Assembly: GCA_028715015.1 (NCBI GenBank) | Contig: JAQTLF010000010.1 | Span: forward strand, 1 to 33,299 | DNA from: Candidatus Moraniibacteriota bacterium | GTDB taxonomy: Bacteria > Patescibacteriota > Minisyncoccia > Moranbacterales > GWC2-37-73 | DNA length: 33,299 nt | Reading direction: 5' to 3' | Shown here: positions 1 through 7,575 of the stretch, one piece after another | How positions within the stretch are numbered: the first letter of the stretch is position 1 | Layout of the letters: each line of letters begins with the position of its first letter | Position numbers and translations under genes: made by a program | The notes under the pieces: generated by a model | Told to the model about the DNA's origin: nothing | What the model saw: the letters and a program-made list of their open reading frames with translations, nothing else | Database searches by the model: none

Positions 1-131
1 ACAAGATTTTCATCAGAACTTCCGGCTCGATTTGGGCAAACGAGATTTGGCTCAGAAGAAGCCAAATTGTGGCCAAGATCAACAAAGAACTTGGCGGGGA
101 AGAAATTGTTGATTTGGCAATGAGCCAGTAG
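1..131 (+). CDS. C-terminal end of a DUF721/DciA-like protein (partial)
   Basis: Only the last ~42 codons are present (frame starting at base 3, stop TAG at 129-131). The visible peptide contains SGSIWANEIWLRRSQIVAKI followed by a short Leu-Gly-Gly segment. This resembles the C-terminal part of DUF721 proteins, where a V/I-W-A-x-E-L stretch is followed by an amphipathic helix and an L-N-x-x-L-G motif. The family includes DciA, the helicase-loading factor of bacteria lacking DnaC/DnaI. The match is to a short tail only, so the assignment is tentative; the other two forward frames also run open to a stop near here but give unfamiliar peptides. Confidence 0.5.
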   Translation, partial: KIFIRTSGSIWANEIWLRRSQIVAKINKELGGEEIVDLAMSQ

Positions 132-149
132 GCAAACATCAAGATATAA

Positions 150-325
150 GAAACAATAACCAAAAAATCTCAAATCCCAATTTCCAATGTCAAACAAAAT
201 CCAAAATCTCAAATCCTAAAAGTTTTTTAGACACTTGGATTTGAGTCATTTATTGGAAATTTGGATTTTGTAATTTGGATTTTTGTTTGGTGTTTGTATC
301 TTGGGCATTGGTTATTCTGTCCATT
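150..325. repeat. AT-rich imperfect inverted repeat, intergenic
   Basis: The ~330 bp between the DUF721 stop and rpsT has no gene. Its left part carries words such as AATAACCAA, CCAATTTCCAAT and AAAATCCAAAAT whose complements recur in reverse order to the right, giving a long imperfect hairpin. Words such as AATCTCAAAT and AATCCAAAATCTCAAAT recur elsewhere in the window, including inside mutM. It is a non-coding dispersed repeat, not a terminator. Confidence 0.6.
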
Positions 326-404
326 GTTTGGCCAGGCTTGCCAAAAATGACAATACATGTTAATAATATCTAAGTAACAATTATTTAAATTTACGAGATT
401 CGTG

Positions 405-439
405 TATAATTCGGTAATTCGGATATAATTCGGATATAA
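405..439 (+). promoter_or_regulatory. tandem TATAAT boxes upstream of rpsT
   Basis: Three perfect TATAAT hexamers lie at 405-410, 424-429 and 434-439, within a short tandem repeat of the unit ATATAATTCGG. The last is 19 nt before the rpsT ATG. No clear -35 box could be assigned, so which box is used is unknown. Confidence 0.5.
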
Positions 440-458
440 TTCGTACTAAAATTAGAAT

Positions 459-731
459 ATGCCAATCAAAAAATCTGCCAAAAAATACATGCGAGTGACT
501 GATCGTAAGACTCTTCGCAACAAAGTTGTCAAAGGAACTTTCCGCAACGCCATCAAAAAGACCAAAGAAAATCTGGCTTCTGGAAGCATTGCTGAAGCTC
601 AAGAATTGCTCAAAGCTGCCATCAAAGCCTTGGACAAAGCTGCTCAGAAGAAAGTTATCAAGAAAAACACCGCAGCTCGCAAGAAATCAAGACTCAATGC
701 TGCCGTGAAAAAACTTGCCCTGAAAAAATAG
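459..731 (+). CDS. rpsT: 30S ribosomal protein S20
   Basis: This 90-residue, very Lys/Ala-rich protein starts MPIKKSAKKYMRVTDRKTLR and keeps the S20 pattern of basic helical segments, including the central region with K-x-T-x-x-N-L-A and a C-terminal K-x-T-A-A-R-K-K-S-R-L motif. S20 binds 16S rRNA at the bottom of the small subunit during assembly. Length is normal for the family. The gene stands alone, preceded by the tandem TATAAT region and followed by a strong terminator shared with the convergent holA gene. No Shine-Dalgarno sequence is evident before the ATG. Confidence 0.97.
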   Translation: MPIKKSAKKYMRVTDRKTLRNKVVKGTFRNAIKKTKENLASGSIAEAQELLKAAIKALDKAAQKKVIKKNTAARKKSRLNAAVKKLALKK

Positions 732-743
732 TCGACTTAAAAC

Positions 744-778
744 AAAAAAATCCCACGATATAGTGGGATTTTTTTTTG
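744..778. terminator. bidirectional terminator between rpsT and holA
   Basis: The stem ATCCCAC/GTGGGAT with loop GATATA is flanked by an A-run on the left and a T-run on the right. It can therefore end transcription of rpsT on + and of holA on the minus strand. Confidence 0.9.
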
Positions 779-783
779 TGTTT

Positions 784-1749
784 TTAAAGCGAAACAATAA
801 ACATATCCAATGCTAGGACGGGGTCGACTTTGCCGGTCTTGGCATTCATGTCGATTTCGGCCAAGTCGCGGAGCATTTGTTTGGTTTTTTCTTCGCTGAG
901 GTTTCGGATTTGGGAAAGTGATTTTTGCACGACATAGGGATGAAGACCAGAGGCTTGGGCGATTTGTGGAGCACTCGTCATTCCTTGCCAATAGAAATCA
1001 CCAATTTTCAGCAAGGTTCTGATCTGATAGGTGTACATGGAAAGGATGTAGAAAACATCTTCGCCTTTGGACAGTTGTTGATGAAAAAGTTCCAGGGCGC
1101 GCGATTTGTTGCCACTGGAAAGCATTTCAATGGTTTCAAACATGGTTGAATCGATTTTGGATTTCACCAACAGCACGACATCTTGGTCTATGATTTCACC
1201 GTTTGTCCTGTAGTTTACAAGTTTGGCTATTTCATTGTTGAGAACATGCAGATCGCTGCCGGTTGCTGCCAAAAGCATGTTCAAGGCGCTTTTGGAAAAT
1301 GAAGATGCGGGCGAAAGTTTTGTGGCCTGGGCAATGGCCCAGTTGGCCAGTTGCGACCCTTCCAACAAGGAAAATTCTTGCTTTTTGGCAGTTTTGAACA
1401 AAAATTTGTAGAGAGCGCCATTTTTTTTGGGGCTGCCGGCTTCAAAAAAGACAATGATCGTGTCGGGATCTTTTTCCAAAGATGCGTCTGTCTTCAATGT
1501 TGTCAGAATTTCTTTTTGTTGCTCAAGAGTCCCTTTGGACATGCTGTTTTTGATGATCACCAATTTTTTGCTGGAAAAAAGTCCCTGAGCTGAAAAAATG
1601 TTGGTCAGTGGTTGGATCGTGGCACTTTCTCCATAATCAAGAACGCTCAGGTCAGTGCCTGAGCTGTTCTTTGCAAGATATTGATTTTTAAGTTCGCCTA
1701 ATTTTTCCTGTGAGCGGAAACTGTCAGCGCCAAATAAAAATATAAGCAT
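784..1749 (-). CDS. holA: DNA polymerase III delta subunit
   Basis: This 321-residue protein begins MLIFLFGADSFRSQEKL, the typical start of HolA, where the G-x-D/E-x-F/Y element opens the AAA+-like domain I. Middle segments such as LVIIKN, IIVFFEAG and GSDLHVLNNEIAKL follow the delta-subunit order, and the C-terminal collar-like domain has DVFYILSMYTYQIRTLLKI and a final D-x-x-L-A-L-D-M-F. Delta opens the sliding clamp within the clamp loader. Length fits the family (~320-340). It is the last gene of a minus-strand block and ends at a shared terminator; an AT-rich repeat separates it from the DUF3048 gene upstream. Confidence 0.9.
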   Translation of the reverse strand: MLIFLFGADSFRSQEKLGELKNQYLAKNSSGTDLSVLDYGESATIQPLTNIFSAQGLFSSKKLVIIKNSMSKGTLEQQKEILTTLKTDASLEKDPDTIIVFFEAGSPKKNGALYKFLFKTAKKQEFSLLEGSQLANWAIAQATKLSPASSFSKSALNMLLAATGSDLHVLNNEIAKLVNYRTNGEIIDQDVVLLVKSKIDSTMFETIEMLSSGNKSRALELFHQQLSKGEDVFYILSMYTYQIRTLLKIGDFYWQGMTSAPQIAQASGLHPYVVQKSLSQIRNLSEEKTKQMLRDLAEIDMNAKTGKVDPVLALDMFIVSL

Positions 1750-1855
1750 ATTTTTAGAAATTTCTAAGTTCTAATTTCCAATATCTAATAAAATCTTAAT
1801 TTCAAATGACAAAAATTCAAAGTGCATTAGAAATTAGTTATTAGACATTAGGAAT
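1750..1855. repeat. AT-rich repeat-bearing spacer
   Basis: The spacer between the DUF3048 gene and holA is built from words like TTCTAATTTCC and ATTAGAAATTAG, with partial complementarity between its two ends. The same vocabulary recurs at 14579-14600 and 28741-28900. No coding potential was seen. Confidence 0.5.
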
Positions 1856-2947
1856 TTATGCTGCTGGTGTCCATTCAACTGCTTGTCCTGGTTCAATCAC
1901 ATTGACCCAGATTTGACCTGGAACGAATTGGATTTCTTTTCCGTCAGCGTCATAGAAAAACATTTTGCTGTCCAAACTTGATTTGTCTTTTTTCCAAGAA
2001 CCTTTGATTTGTTGGCCGTTCATGTAATATGTTGCATCGCCACTGTCTGAAGTGTCATACCAAGGATCACCGATCTGGACGTTGTTGTATTGTTCTCCTT
2101 CAACCAATTGGCTTGAAGCGGCCACCAAGACAGCCACATTTTTTGGAGCAATTCTGTTGCCATTGTTGCGATCGGTGTCTGCAACTCCTCCCCAAGTTCG
2201 CAAATAGGTATTGTTGGCTCTGTCGTAGTCATATTCAACTTTGAAATCTCTTGGGTAGGCCAAACGAAGATGTCCGCCTTTGCCACGTTGATCAAGAGCT
2301 GCTTCTGCCTGATGAGGATAGCCGACAAATTTGTTGGTCATGCGATATCCGAAATCTTGGGCACCTTGCAAGAGCTGGGCAAATTTTGCATAACCTGTAT
2401 CATCGCCTTTCATTGTTCCGGTCTGCGGTTTTCTGTAGCAATATTGAGCGGCAGATTTTCCTCCATCATTGTTGCAGTTCATGTCATCAATGACACCTTC
2501 TTTCAATTTATCAATGGCATAGTGTGATCCTCCCCAATGCACGAAAATGGAATCCAATCCCTTGGCCAGGGCGATGTAGTCATGGCGGGCGCTTCTCATC
2601 GAACCGATATCATCCGGGTTTTCACAAACATACACACCCATGAGCCTGGTCATCACGGCTGTTATCACGGGAACTTCAAAAACCATGTCGGCCTGTGAAA
2701 ATCCTGCTGCAGGACGGGCTGAAACATCGGAAGGCTGCATAACTGCGAATGAGCGCCTGTTCCAATTTTCACAAGGAAGTCCTGAAAGCGGACTAACATT
2801 ACCTTGGTTCAATGGAGTTGTCTGCTGAGCTGTGCCATTGATCTGGATTTGTTTAACTGCAGTCTTTTTTCCCTTGGTGAAATAAAAAATTCCGCCAACG
2901 ATGATCGCACTGACAAGCACGATCAAACCCACTTGTTTCCTGTTCAT
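1856..2947 (-). CDS. DUF3048 (YerB-like) membrane-anchored protein
   Basis: Starting at the ATG at 2947 gives 363 residues: MNRKQ, then one hydrophobic segment (about residues 5-22) and a long extracytoplasmic region. Features of DUF3048/YerB proteins are the NP-type start PLSGLPC, R-x-F-A-V-M, RPAAGFSQADMVFEVPV, IGSMRSARHDYIALAKGLDS, HWGGSHYA and a C-terminal KKD..D..MFFYDADGKEI..PGQIWVNVI. YerB of Bacillus is a lipoprotein of unknown function; here a TM anchor replaces the lipobox. A longer reading frame reaches 2989 but would overlap mutM, so the internal ATG is preferred. A TAATAT box ends 8 nt before this ATG, suggesting its own near-leaderless promoter. Confidence 0.85.
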   Translation of the reverse strand: MNRKQVGLIVLVSAIIVGGIFYFTKGKKTAVKQIQINGTAQQTTPLNQGNVSPLSGLPCENWNRRSFAVMQPSDVSARPAAGFSQADMVFEVPVITAVMTRLMGVYVCENPDDIGSMRSARHDYIALAKGLDSIFVHWGGSHYAIDKLKEGVIDDMNCNNDGGKSAAQYCYRKPQTGTMKGDDTGYAKFAQLLQGAQDFGYRMTNKFVGYPHQAEAALDQRGKGGHLRLAYPRDFKVEYDYDRANNTYLRTWGGVADTDRNNGNRIAPKNVAVLVAASSQLVEGEQYNNVQIGDPWYDTSDSGDATYYMNGQQIKGSWKKDKSSLDSKMFFYDADGKEIQFVPGQIWVNVIEPGQAVEWTPAA

Positions 2948-2967
2948 GGTTTTGTATATTAGATTGT

Positions 2968-3816
2968 TTAATTTTGGCATTTGGGGCAATGAAAAGTGCT
3001 TCGTTGCCCTATGACTGACTTCTCAATAATTGTATCACACCTTTTGCATTTTTGGCCATCGCGCTTGTAAACTTTCAAGAAATTTTGAAAAGAACCTTTT
3101 TTCCCAGAGGAATCACGGTAGTCGCTGAAAGATGTCCCTCGCAGCTCGATTGCTTGGCTTAGGATTTTTTTGATGGATCCAAAAAGTTTTTTTGCCTCAA
3201 CGGAATTGAGAGAATTTATTTTGCGCAGGGGACTGGTTTTGATGTCAAAAGGAATTTCACTGGCATAGATGTTGCCTATGCCTGCCACATATGATTGATC
3301 CATTAAAAATTGTTTGAGATTTTTGTTTTTTCCGCGCTCAAGCAGATTTTGAAAATTTGCAAAAGTGTATTGCTCGGAAAATGGATCCAAGCCTTTTTCC
3401 TCCAATTTTTTGCTCAAAGTTTTTTCATCGACAAGTTCCAATGTTCCGAATTTCCTGATGTCAGAAAAATTCAACGTCGCTTTGTTGTCCAGATAAAAAA
3501 TATGATGGATATAATTGTCGTATTTATTTTTTTCTTTTGACATTTGAGATTTTGGATTTGAGATTTTCAGCAACAGTTGCCCCGTCATTTTCAGATGCAC
3601 GATGATGGCTGATTTGTTTTGCAATGTCAGAATGATGTTTTTTCCGCCACGAAAAACCCTGGTTATTTTCTGACCAAGAATGTTTTTTGCAAATTTCTTT
3701 TTGTCGGTCGGTGCCTTGATGGCTTTTTCAAAATCAGACCAAAAATTAATGATTTTGTTGTCGACAATTTTTTGCAAATCGTTCACCACTGTTTGTACTT
3801 CCGGCAATTCAGGCAT
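2968..3816 (-). CDS. mutM: formamidopyrimidine-DNA glycosylase
   Basis: Fpg removes 8-oxoguanine and ring-opened purines and cleaves the abasic site. The start is set by the catalytic N-terminal proline: MPELPEVQTVV, using the ATG at 3816, two codons inside the longest frame. Also visible are the GGKNIIL lysine loop, VHLKMTGQLL, the helix-two-turn-helix QSYVAGIGNIYASE, and a C-terminal zinc finger C-x2-C-x16-C-x2-C ending GQRSTFHCPKCQ with its DNA-contacting Arg. Length is 282 residues. About residues 83-95 (KISNPKSQMSKEK) look like an extra insert between LLL and the HHIFYLD strand, and the DNA there matches the dispersed repeat seen at 160-220. A TAAATT box lies exactly 7 nt before the ATG. 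Confidence 0.95.
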   Translation of the reverse strand: MPELPEVQTVVNDLQKIVDNKIINFWSDFEKAIKAPTDKKKFAKNILGQKITRVFRGGKNIILTLQNKSAIIVHLKMTGQLLLKISNPKSQMSKEKNKYDNYIHHIFYLDNKATLNFSDIRKFGTLELVDEKTLSKKLEEKGLDPFSEQYTFANFQNLLERGKNKNLKQFLMDQSYVAGIGNIYASEIPFDIKTSPLRKINSLNSVEAKKLFGSIKKILSQAIELRGTSFSDYRDSSGKKGSFQNFLKVYKRDGQKCKRCDTIIEKSVIGQRSTFHCPKCQN

Positions 3817-3857
3817 ACACAATAATTTAAAATTTCAAATTTAAAATTTAAAATTAT

Positions 3858-3880
3858 GGAGTCCCGCAAGGCGGGACGAC
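3858..3880. repeat. GTCCCGC hairpin after polA
   Basis: A perfect 7-bp stem GTCCCGC/GCGGGAC with loop AAG sits 5 nt beyond the polA stop. On the minus strand it is followed by an A/T-rich stretch rather than a clean T-run, so it may be a weak terminator or a repeat hairpin. Confidence 0.5.
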
Positions 3881-3882
3881 AT

Positions 3883-6576
3883 TTATATTTCTCCCCAATT
3901 GTCGCCGATTTTGACATCGACAATGAGTGGAACGCGCAGAGGGTGCACATTCTCCATGATGGTTTTAAGGCGGTCAGCTGTCTGCTGGGCTTTTTCTTCT
4001 TTGACTTCCAAAATTATCTCATCATGGATCTGCAAAATCATACGGATGTCTTCGTCGTCGCAAAAAGCAGCATAGGAATTGATCATGGCAAGTTTCACGA
4101 TGTCGGCAGTCAATCCTTGGATTGGCATGTTGATGGCCATGCGCTCTGCTCCGGCAGCCACTTGGAAATTGGGCGAATTGATTTCATGCAGATTGCGTCT
4201 TCGGCCAAACAATGTTTGGACATATCCATTGGTGCGTGCAAATTCGCGGGTTTCTTTCATATACGAAGCCACTCCGGAAAAATTGTCCATGTAGGCATCG
4301 ATGAATCTTTGCGCATCTTGGCGGGAAATTCCGGCTGATTGGGAAAAGCCGAACGAACTTATGCCATAAATGACACCAAAACTGAGCGCTTTGGCGCTCG
4401 ATCGCATTTTTTCGGTGACTTGTGACAAAGTGACTTTGTTTATTTCAGCCGCGGTCATTTTGTGGATGTCGGCGCCGGCATGGAATGCTGCGATCAATTT
4501 TTTGTCATTGCTCACATGAGCCACGCAGCGCAAATCGATTTGGGAATAGTCGGCGCTGACTAGTTTGTAGCCTTCTTTGGCCACGAAGGCGGTGCGCAAA
4601 AGTTGGCCCAAATCAGTTTTGATGGGAATGTTTTGCAAATTCGGTTCAGTGGAAGAGAGTCTGCCAGTGGCTGCCACAGCCTGATTGAAAGTGGTGTGGA
4701 TTCTGGAATTCGCATCGACCAATTTCGGAATGGCATCGAGATATGTCGTTTTCAATTTGAAAAGTTCGCGATATTCTTCAATTTTTTCGATTATTTTGTG
4801 TGAATCTCTGAGTTTTTCCAATTCAGCCGAAGCTGTGGAAAGACCTTTTTTTGTTTTTTTGATGTCGGCAGTCGGAAGACCTATGGTCACAAAAAGAATT
4901 TCCGAAAGTTGCGAAGGGGAATTGATGTTGAATTCTTTGCCGGCCATTTCATAGATTGACGATTCAAGATTTTTCAAAGTGGCCGTTATTTTTTCAGATA
5001 TTCCCTGAAAAATAACAGTGTTGAGTTCCACTCCGGTCAGTTCCATTTTGGCTAAAATTTCCAAAAGAGGCATTTCCATTTGGGTGAAAATGGTGGCAAG
5101 CGTGCCGTCTGTCAGCGCATCTTTTGTCTGTTGCTCACTTATTTCAGAAATTTTTTTCTCCAAAGCCAGCTTGAGTTTGAAAGCATAGTCAGCTTTTTGG
5201 CAAATCGTGTTGGCGGCAATTTTTTCTTCTTCAGGATCAGCCACCAAGGAAAGCTGACCTTGTTTTTTCTTCTCAAAACTGATTTCCTCGCCCAATTCGG
5301 AAAAGATGAGTTTGGCAAAATCCAATTTTTCTCCAGGGTTCAAAACATAGGCAGCCAGCATGGCATCAAAAGAGATTCCGCCAAGCAAAATCGATTCATG
5401 AAAAAGTTGCTTATAGATCATTTTCAAATCGTAGCCGATCTTTTTGATTTCGGAGTTTTCCAAAATCGGTTTCAATTTTTTCAAAAACTGCGCTGAATCA
5501 GGAAAAAATGTTGCGCGACCTGTTTTCCAAGAAATCGCAATCCCGCTCAATTTTTCTTGGGCAAATTCAGTTGCCAGGGAAATTTCCGAAGCCTGCGAAA
5601 ATTCTGCGATCAGTTCGTCGACATTTTTTTCATCAGCGATCGCATATCTGAAATCAACAACTCCATTTGTTTTTGTCGTTTCATCTTCGGTGGAATTTTC
5701 ATCCTGAGGCAATCTTTTGATGAGACTATAGAAATTAAGCTCGCTGAAAAGTTTCACGATGGTTTCGCGATTGAAATCTTTGAGCACTGATTTTTCCAAT
5801 TCAAATTCAACCGGCGCATCAAGAGCGATGGTGGCCAAATCTTTGCTGAGATAGGCTTGCGCCTTGTCGCGCACCAATTTGTCTTTGACGGCCCCTTTGA
5901 TTTCCTCAATGTTTTCATACACGCCATCAAGAGTGAGATATTTTTGCAAAAGAGTGACGGCGGTTTTTTCTCCGATGCCTTTGACACCGGGAATGTTGTC
6001 GGAAGGATCTCCTCGCAAAGCTTTGTAGTCGATGATCTGGTCAGGGTTGAGTCCATAGCGCGCAAAAACTTTTTCTTTGTCATACATGAGCGAATCAGAA
6101 AGCCCTCTGCGCATGGTGTAGACGCTGGTGGTGTCATTGACCAATTGCAAGGTGTCCATATCGCCAGTGACAATGATCGTTTCAATCCTAGCTTCATTTT
6201 GCTTGATCTGTTTAGCAATCGTTCCGATCACATCGTCAGCTTCAAAACCTGCTTTTTCAAAAATAGGAATATTGAAAGCTCTCACCACTTCTTTCACTCG
6301 GGGGATTTGAGCATACAGTTCGTCGTCGCCTTTCACACGGGTGGCTTTGTATTCTTCAAATTTTTCATGACGAAAAGTTTTGCCGGCCAAATCGAAAGAC
6401 GCAACCACATAGTCAGGCTCGAACTCCGCAATCACGCTCAGCAGCGTCGAAGCAAAACCATATACTGCATTGACCAGCTCTCCCTTTTTGGTCGTGAATG
6501 GCGGCAACGCATGATACGCCCTATGTATAATGGCATTTCCATCAATCAAAATGAGCTTTTTTTTGTTATTTTTCAT
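3883..6576 (-). CDS. polA: DNA polymerase I, proofreading site inactive
   Basis: This 897-residue enzyme has three domains. Residues 1-290 form the 5' nuclease (LILIDGNAIIHRAYHALPP, FEADDVIGTIAKQ, GDPSDNIPGVKGIGEKTA). Residues ~300-480 are the 3'-5' exonuclease fold, but motif I reads LATEF instead of D-x-E, motif II GYDLKMI lacks its Asp, and the Y-x3-D motif is gone, so proofreading should be dead as in Taq and Bacillus enzymes. Residues ~500-897 are the polymerase with motif A SADYSQIDLR (~673-683), motif B RSSAKALSFGVIYG (~722-735) and motif C QIHDEI (~847-852). Motif A has Asp where most Pol I enzymes have Glu (E. coli E710). A TATACT box lies exactly 7 nt before the ATG, suggesting a leaderless mRNA. 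Confidence 0.97.
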   Translation of the reverse strand: MKNNKKKLILIDGNAIIHRAYHALPPFTTKKGELVNAVYGFASTLLSVIAEFEPDYVVASFDLAGKTFRHEKFEEYKATRVKGDDELYAQIPRVKEVVRAFNIPIFEKAGFEADDVIGTIAKQIKQNEARIETIIVTGDMDTLQLVNDTTSVYTMRRGLSDSLMYDKEKVFARYGLNPDQIIDYKALRGDPSDNIPGVKGIGEKTAVTLLQKYLTLDGVYENIEEIKGAVKDKLVRDKAQAYLSKDLATIALDAPVEFELEKSVLKDFNRETIVKLFSELNFYSLIKRLPQDENSTEDETTKTNGVVDFRYAIADEKNVDELIAEFSQASEISLATEFAQEKLSGIAISWKTGRATFFPDSAQFLKKLKPILENSEIKKIGYDLKMIYKQLFHESILLGGISFDAMLAAYVLNPGEKLDFAKLIFSELGEEISFEKKKQGQLSLVADPEEEKIAANTICQKADYAFKLKLALEKKISEISEQQTKDALTDGTLATIFTQMEMPLLEILAKMELTGVELNTVIFQGISEKITATLKNLESSIYEMAGKEFNINSPSQLSEILFVTIGLPTADIKKTKKGLSTASAELEKLRDSHKIIEKIEEYRELFKLKTTYLDAIPKLVDANSRIHTTFNQAVAATGRLSSTEPNLQNIPIKTDLGQLLRTAFVAKEGYKLVSADYSQIDLRCVAHVSNDKKLIAAFHAGADIHKMTAAEINKVTLSQVTEKMRSSAKALSFGVIYGISSFGFSQSAGISRQDAQRFIDAYMDNFSGVASYMKETREFARTNGYVQTLFGRRRNLHEINSPNFQVAAGAERMAINMPIQGLTADIVKLAMINSYAAFCDDEDIRMILQIHDEIILEVKEEKAQQTADRLKTIMENVHPLRVPLIVDVKIGDNWGEI

Positions 6577-6583
6577 ATGTTTC

Positions 6584-6611
6584 AGTATATAACTAGTGAT
6601 AAATAATACAA
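6584..6611 (-). promoter_or_regulatory. candidate polA promoter, leaderless
   Basis: On the minus strand TTGTAT, 16 nt, then TATACT, with the ATG starting 7 nt after the -10 box. A start at the usual distance would fall on or next to the start codon. Confidence 0.5.
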
Positions 6612-6619
6612 CTCGTCAA

Positions 6620-7366
6620 CTATTTCTTCCTCAAGCTGTTCCAGAGCAAATTGAAAATTGCTCTTTGGGTGTCAGCTATCTGGCTGGACTCAATGATCAC
6701 GCCAACTTGTTCTTCGGCAAGTGAAACAATCGCAACCTTGTTTTGATATATGCTGATGTCGCTTTTGATGAGAAAATTTTTTCTTGGGATCATGATGGTT
6801 TCGCGAAGTTCTTTTTTGTTGTCACTGACTCGCTGCTCAATGTGTTCATCAGTCGGCACAATCAATTTCTGTCTTATTTTTTTTGCAGCCCGTTTTTTGA
6901 TGTAAGCATCGATCTCATTTTTTGAAAACAGATTGTGAATTCCTTCATAGGTTGCAAAACCCAAAATCTCACCGCCTTCCGGCAATTCAAAAATGTCATA
7001 AAAAACCGAAAGCATGCCCTCGCGGCCTTCATAGAACTTGATTTTTGGCTTGGCTGAGCTGCCGATGGTCAGCAAGGAAAGATCGGGCAAAAGGTTTTCC
7101 AAAATTTCCTTTTGTCGGTCGATAATCTTGCTGAGCTTTTTTGGCTCCACTGCGGCATAAAGTTTTCTTTTTCCAGAAATGCTCATCTCTAAAATCCCTT
7201 TTTCTAGCATTTCTCCTAAAAATTCATAAATTGTGCCTCTTTTGAGCCCAGATTTCTGGGCAAGCCTGGCCACAGTGGATGGACCGGTTTCCAAGGCAAC
7301 CAAATATAATTGAGCCTCTTTTTGGCTCAGTCCAAGTTTTTTGAGTTGATTCAACTGCTGGTTCAT
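6620..7366 (-). CDS. TrmB-family transcriptional regulator (copy 1)
   Basis: This 248-residue protein has an N-terminal winged helix (about residues 5-70: LGLSQKEAQLYLVALETGPSTVARLAQKSGLKRGTIYEFL) typical of TrmB-family regulators, then a linker and a C-terminal sensor-like domain beginning KPKIKFYEGREGMLSVFYDI. A paralogue at 26432-27196 shares the same architecture (KPKIRFYEGKEGLKEVYAD). The ligand cannot be told. A strong promoter lies upstream, and copies of a CGACACTTTT/GTGTCG motif sit in the divergent region, suggesting autoregulation and control of the divergent methyltransferase. It ends 43 bp before polA. Confidence 0.88.
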   Translation of the reverse strand: MNQQLNQLKKLGLSQKEAQLYLVALETGPSTVARLAQKSGLKRGTIYEFLGEMLEKGILEMSISGKRKLYAAVEPKKLSKIIDRQKEILENLLPDLSLLTIGSSAKPKIKFYEGREGMLSVFYDIFELPEGGEILGFATYEGIHNLFSKNEIDAYIKKRAAKKIRQKLIVPTDEHIEQRVSDNKKELRETIMIPRKNFLIKSDISIYQNKVAIVSLAEEQVGVIIESSQIADTQRAIFNLLWNSLRKK

Positions 7367-7382
7367 AATTTGTACAAAAAAA

Positions 7383-7491
7383 CCGACACTTTTATATAAA
7401 ACAAGTATAGCACAACAAACAAAGCGTGTAAATAGTCTTTAAAATAAACAAAAGTGTCGAATAATATGTGAAAATATTGTGTCGGAAAAGT
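7383..7491. promoter_or_regulatory. candidate TrmB operators
   Basis: Three related sites: CCGACACTTTT at 7383-7393, just downstream of the trmB1 start point; AAAAGTGTCGA at 7450-7460; and GTGTCGGAAAAGT at 7479-7491, abutting the -35 of the divergent gene. The first is the reverse complement of the second. The two GTGTCG cores on + are 25 bp apart. A closely similar site lies next to the second trmB gene (26247-26263). Confidence 0.5.
7404..7432 (-). promoter_or_regulatory. trmB1 promoter (TTTACA-17-TATACT)
   Basis: On the minus strand a -35 TTTACA (7427-7432) is separated by 17 nt from a -10 TATACT (7404-7409). The predicted start lies near 7397, about 30 nt before the trmB1 ATG. Confidence 0.75.
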
Positions 7492-7492
7492 A

Positions 7493-7521
7493 TTGACAAA
7501 TTTCACAAAAGGTGCTAATAT
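7493..7521 (+). promoter_or_regulatory. promoter of the methyltransferase gene (TTGACA-17-TAATAT)
   Basis: A perfect -35 TTGACA (7493-7498), a 17-nt spacer and TAATAT (7516-7521). The candidate operator core at 7479-7491 touches the -35, a position suited to repression. Confidence 0.8.
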
Positions 7522-7575
7522 CTGTTGTTAATATGAGTTTACAAAGTTCATTTTCAATCTATAAGAGGAGGGGTT

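Noticed and set aside
5857-6606. Long open frame opposite polA (+, 249 codons) and other frames opposite polA
   Set aside because: They lie wholly within polA on the other strand, have no recognisable motifs and mirror its codon use.
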